Assembly: GCF_004342025.1 (NCBI RefSeq)
Contig: NZ_SLWN01000002.1
Location: forward strand, 124,001 to 188,000
Source: Kribbella steppae
GTDB taxonomy: Bacteria; Actinomycetota; Actinomycetes; Propionibacteriales; Kribbellaceae
Direction: 5' to 3'
DNA: 64,000 bases
A program made the position numbers and the translations under genes. This document shows positions 59,921 to 64,000 of this stretch, piece after piece; positions within the stretch are counted from its first letter, which is position 1, and the number at the start of each line of letters is the position of its first letter. The notes below the pieces were generated by a model that worked only from the letters and a program-made list of their open reading frames with translations, did no database searches and had not been told where the DNA came from.

Positions 59921-60964
59921 TCAGACAGTAACGGGCTTCGCCTCGTGGCGGGGATGTACGACGCGCTGGGACCGCAGAGCGCCGAGGCCACACAGCGTGA
60001 GACCGGCGACGAGCCAGCAGCTCAGTACGACGAGAGGCCCGGCCGCTCCGGCGCCGTCGAAGAAGCTCACCGAACGGAGCGCCGTACCCGCGGCTCCCGG
60101 CGGAAGCAGTTGCCCCAGCGCACCCCAGCCGCTCGGCAGCATCTCGGGCGCACTCGTCAGACCGGATAGCGGATTGCCGAGCAGCATCATCATGGCCGCG
60201 CCGAGCGCGAGTCCCGCGCGACCGAGCAGCCATTCCAGACCCAGCAGCGTGAGACTGACCGCCGCGATCGACAGCGCGATGACCCCCGAGTTGGAAAGGT
60301 AGCTGCCCTCGAACGATCCGAGCCAGAACTGCAGTACGGCGGCCAACGCGAGACCGCCGGTGATCGCGAAGGTCACCGCACCGACCATCCGCTTCGCCCC
60401 GCTCCTCACGAGCTGAGTCAGCAACGCGGCCGCGATGATCCCGCCGAGCACCAGCGGCAGCGCACCCGCGGCGAGCCCCGCACCACGCGGGTCGTCAGCC
60501 GGCAGCGGTACGACGTCCGTCACCTTCGCCGGCGTCTCGGGCGACAGCCGCGTCGCCAACTGCGTGATGATCTGCGCGACCGCGGGACCACCGGCCGACG
60601 CGGTCAGCACCTCCGGCTGCTGCGGGTCGAGCACGATGGCGCCGTACACCTCCCGGTCCTCGATCTTCTGCACCGCGGCAGCCCGATCCGGTACGGCGGA
60701 GAGCTCGAATCCACCGGGCATCGCTTGCTCGAGCCCCTTCTCGACCTGGGCGACAGCCGGCGCGGGCCCCACCACGGCGAGCGGGACGTCGCGCGGTTCG
60801 GAGCGCGCAGCCGGCCACGCGAACGCGATCAGCAGCACGGTGAGCAGTGCGGTCAGCAGCGTGATGACGACGACCAGCGGGGGCCGCTGACGGTTGTCTG
60901 CGGCGTGTTCCGGGGCATGTTCGGGCGCCTGGTCGGGGTGGTGCCCGGTCAGCTGAGCGGACAT
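59921..60964 (-). CDS. ABC-2-like / YhgE-type membrane protein (DUF3533-like)
   Basis: This 347-residue protein has one N-terminal helix (about residues 29-50), a large extracytoplasmic domain (50-165), and then five or six C-terminal helices. That is the layout of YhgE/Pip and ABC-2 permease-like proteins that export drugs or surface material. The outer domain has the pattern DVPLAVVGPAPAVAQVEKGL and YGAIVLDPQQPEVL, typical of this group. It is divergent from a TetR regulator over a 107-base gap with two matching inverted sites, so it is the likely repressed target. Confidence 0.87.
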   Translation of the reverse strand: MSAQLTGHHPDQAPEHAPEHAADNRQRPPLVVVITLLTALLTVLLIAFAWPAARSEPRDVPLAVVGPAPAVAQVEKGLEQAMPGGFELSAVPDRAAAVQKIEDREVYGAIVLDPQQPEVLTASAGGPAVAQIITQLATRLSPETPAKVTDVVPLPADDPRGAGLAAGALPLVLGGIIAAALLTQLVRSGAKRMVGAVTFAITGGLALAAVLQFWLGSFEGSYLSNSGVIALSIAAVSLTLLGLEWLLGRAGLALGAAMMMLLGNPLSGLTSAPEMLPSGWGALGQLLPPGAAGTALRSVSFFDGAGAAGPLVVLSCWLVAGLTLCGLGALRSQRVVHPRHEAKPVTV

Positions 60965-60989
60965 GGGGGACTCCTTGTTCCGTGAAACC

Positions 60990-61055
60990 GAATGACCGTT
61001 CTTTATTGATTCGAGCGTGACTCCTCTGGCGGCGACTTGTCAAGAACGGACATTC
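60990..61055. promoter_or_regulatory. Paired TetR operator sites
   Basis: GAATGACCGTTCTT (60990-61003) and AAGAACGGACATTC (61042-61055) are inverted copies with 13 of 14 bases matching. They lie between the divergent membrane-protein and TetR starts. Each half is itself an imperfect palindrome, as in two-site TetR operators. Confidence 0.65.
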
Positions 61056-61071
61056 GTTTTATGTTCCGGAT

Positions 61072-61668
61072 ATGCCGAAGGTCACCGAGGAACACCGCCT
61101 GGCCCGCCGTCAGCAGATCGTGGCGGCGGCCCGCCTCTGCGTGGTCGAGCAGGGTTTCCACAAGACGACGATGGCCGACGTGATCCGTGAGTCCGGGATG
61201 TCCGCGGGTGCGGTGTACGGGTACTTCAAGAGCAAGGAGGAGATCGTCGCGGCCATCGCCGAGGAAGCACTCAGCACGGTCGACGAGCTCTTCGAGAAGA
61301 TCCTCGCGACCGAGGAGCCGCTGACCCCGCTCGCCGCCCTGGAGGCCGCGCTCAACCACATCGTCGCGGTCGCCGAGCGCCCCGGCGGCGATGTGACCCG
61401 GGTAGCGATCCAGGCCTGGGCGGAGGCGCTGCGCAATCCGGCCATCAAGGCGACCGCACAGGGCAAGTACATCCAGGTCCGCGCCCACTTCGAGGCCGTG
61501 GCGCGTCGTGCCCAGGCCGACGGCACTGTGGACGCCTCGGTCGACCCCCACTACATCGCCCAGGTGCTCTTCGGCTTCCTCCCCGGCTTCATCCTCCAAC
61601 GCCTCCTCATCGGCGACGTCTCCCCCGACACCTATACGGCCGGACTGCGCGCACTGCTCCAGCCCTAG
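61072..61668 (+). CDS. TetR/AcrR-family transcriptional regulator
   Basis: This 198-residue repressor has an N-terminal helix-turn-helix (residues 10-55: RRQQIVAAARLCVVEQGFHK, then MADVIRESGMSAGAVYGYF). A helical ligand domain with the TetR_C-type segment ALRNPAIKATAQGKYIQVRA follows. The start ATG at 61072 has little ribosome-site sequence, so the mRNA may be leaderless. It probably represses itself and the divergent ABC-2-like membrane protein through the paired sites between them, and responds to an exported hydrophobic compound. Confidence 0.92.
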   Translation: MPKVTEEHRLARRQQIVAAARLCVVEQGFHKTTMADVIRESGMSAGAVYGYFKSKEEIVAAIAEEALSTVDELFEKILATEEPLTPLAALEAALNHIVAVAERPGGDVTRVAIQAWAEALRNPAIKATAQGKYIQVRAHFEAVARRAQADGTVDASVDPHYIAQVLFGFLPGFILQRLLIGDVSPDTYTAGLRALLQP

Positions 61669-61772
61669 GTGGACCTACACCCACCATCGGCGGCGGTCCA
61701 GCACCATGGGGACCGCGGCTCGCGCTCCGTAGCGTCAATGGCGTCCACCTGAAGACGCAAGGAGCCCAACGC

Positions 61773-62554
<782 letters not shown>

Positions 62555-62558
<4 letters not shown>

Positions 62559-64000
62559 TGCGCCTGGCTGTCCGCACTCTGCGGTTCCGCAAGGGCGGCT
62601 TCGTCGCCACGTTCATCGCGGTCGTCTTCGGTACGGCGATCGTGATGGCCTGCGGCGGTCTGATGGAAACCGGCATCCGTTCCAACGTCGCACCGGAACG
62701 CCTCGCCGCGGCCCCGATCGTTGTCTCCGGCAAACAGTCTCACCTTCGGCCTGGCGCCGAGGACGCGACCCCACTGCCCGAACGCGTCGGCGTCCCGGCT
62801 TCAGTTGTGGACAAGATTCGTTCTGTGGACGGCGTTTCGGAAGCCATCGGCGACTACACGTTTGCAGCCTTCGGGGCGGGTGCGACCGAGGGCCACAATT
62901 GGTCGAGTGCGGCGTTGGCGCCGTACCGGCTGACGTCGGGCCGTGCTCCTCGGGCCGGTCAGGTCGTCGTACCCGGGTCTGATGCGAAGGTCGGCGATCG
63001 CGTCACCTTCCTGATCAAGGGCGAGCCCGCGACCTTCACTGTCAGTGGTCTGGCCTCCGGTCCGGCGGGTCACAGCTTCTTCTCCGACCGCGACGCCGCC
63101 CGCTGTGTCGACAATCCGACCAGCTTCGCGGGCGTCGGCGTACTGGTTGCCCCCGGCACCGATGTCGAGGCGATCAAGGACCGGATCGAGGCACTCGACA
63201 CCGGGATCACTGTCAGCACGGGGATCGACCGGGGCTTGGCCGAGCACGTCGGCGGGGAGTCACAGCGGGTCGCTCTGATCTCGATCGCGGGCTCGTTCGG
63301 TGGTATCGCGACGATGACGATGATGTTCGTGGTCGCCTCCACGCTGGCGCTGTCCGCCCAGCACCGCGAGCGCGAGTTCGCCCTGCTACGCGGCATCGGT
63401 ACGACGCCAGGCCAGGTACGGCGGATGATCCTCGGCGAGTCCCTGCTCGTCTCGATCCCGGCCGTGCTGCTGGGCGCCGTACCCGGTGTCTTCCTCGGCC
63501 GCTTCCTCTTCGAGCAACTCGGCTCGCACGGTGTCGCCTCGCCGTTCGTCGAGTTCTCCCAGGGCTGGCTCCCGTTCGTCGCCGGCGCGGGAGCCGCCGT
63601 ACTCGCGTCCATCGGCGCCGCCCTGATCGCGGCCCGCAAGTCGGCCAAGATCCGTCCGGTCGAGGCGCTGATGGAGGCGTCGCTGCAGCGGAAGTGGTTC
63701 AGCTGGGTCCGTCTGCTCTTCGGACTGCTGTTCCTTGGCGGCGGTCTGGCCCTGCTGATCGTCACCGCGACAGTGATGACCGGGCCGCTCGCCGGTGCGA
63801 CTGCCGGGCCGTCGATCCTGTGCTGGGCGATCGGTGTCGCGTTGCTCGGCCCGTTCTGGACCAAGGTGGTTCTACTGCTGTGGCGTTGGCCGGTGCAGTT
63901 GCTGACCCGGGTCAACGGACGGCTCGCGATCCTCAACGTCACGGCCCGATCAGTGGCGATGTCGGCCGCGGTCATGCCGGTGATGCTTGCCGTCGGCATC
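62555..64000 (+). CDS. FtsX-like permease, truncated by the window end
   Basis: At least 482 residues are present, and the frame is still open at the window edge. An N-terminal helix (GGFVATFIAVVFGTAIVMAC) is followed by an extracytoplasmic domain of about 190 residues. Then come three FtsX-core helices, with RGIGTTPGQVRRMILGESLL as the conserved coupling region, and the start of a second half that suggests a duplicated permease of about 800-850 residues. It pairs with the preceding MacB-type ATPase and, by family, exports lipids, peptides or drugs. ATG at 62555 or 62558 is the start. Confidence 0.92.

Overview
The window is high-GC actinobacterial DNA, most likely a Kribbella-like member of the Nocardioidaceae. 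This rests on the fused E1/E2 2-oxoglutarate enzyme Kgd, two WhiB proteins, the zinc anti-sigma/sigma pair RsrA-SigR, the 24-residue ribosomal protein bL37, frequent GTG starts, and the order whiB1-pdtaS ... rsrA-sigR ... aroA-rsgA-hisN, a core order known from other actinobacteria. Genus placement is inference. There are no rRNA or tRNA genes, IS elements, prophage genes or CRISPR arrays.

Layout. 1-9.2 kb: a CsoR-type operator at the left edge, an ABC-F ATPase, a GntR/FCD regulator next to a 21-bp inverted repeat, kgd with its small DUF6104 partner, and an ArsR repressor divergent from a CaCA antiporter across a perfect 20-bp palindrome. 9.2-17 kb: a divergent WhiB, a MerR-oxidoreductase-acetyltransferase operon, a secreted protein of unknown family, malic enzyme, and an amino-acid ABC importer. 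17-21 kb: an anti-sigma/SigF-type operon, whiB1 behind a CRP-like site, and pdtaS. 21-31.5 kb: DUF2785, a membrane phosphatase-like protein, a DUF3311/SSS carboxylate symporter pair, DUF5317, a tandem pair of membrane HD-GYP proteins (one degenerate), bL37, and an HTH-NB-ARC-TPR STAND regulator. 31.5-37.4 kb: rsrA-sigR with a sigma-R promoter, a hydrolase, a SRAP protein, a degenerate GGDEF protein, and a one-chain ECF sigma/anti-sigma/transmembrane/triple-repeat fusion.

37.4-39.9 kb holds the most remarkable unit. A full T-box leader with a GAC (Asp) specifier, and a UGGC bulge suited to a G73 tRNA, controls by apparent Shine-Dalgarno sequestration a second, archaeal-type aspartyl-tRNA synthetase. 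That synthetase carries both residues linked to non-discriminating AspRS, and an overlapping APH-fold kinase gene follows it. 39.9-50.9 kb: an M20 peptidase, a DUF222-HNH protein, a second APH kinase, a DsbA/FrnE oxidoreductase with its own sigma-R promoter, DoxX, aroA, rsgA, DUF2231, hisN, and an ECF42-YCII operon. 51-64 kb: paired M16 proteases, small membrane and CBS proteins, YdcF, an unknown protein, a sugar ABC importer with a LacI-type operator, an ABC-2-like membrane protein divergent from a TetR repressor, and an ABC/FtsX pair cut by the window end.

Functional links. SigR/RsrA and the FrnE-like protein form a local thiol-stress circuit. HD-GYP and GGDEF relatives suggest cyclic-dinucleotide signalling, two of them probably non-catalytic. 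Intergenic DNA is unusually rich in long perfect inverted repeats (13-24 bp arms), several placed to act on starts or stops of neighbouring genes.
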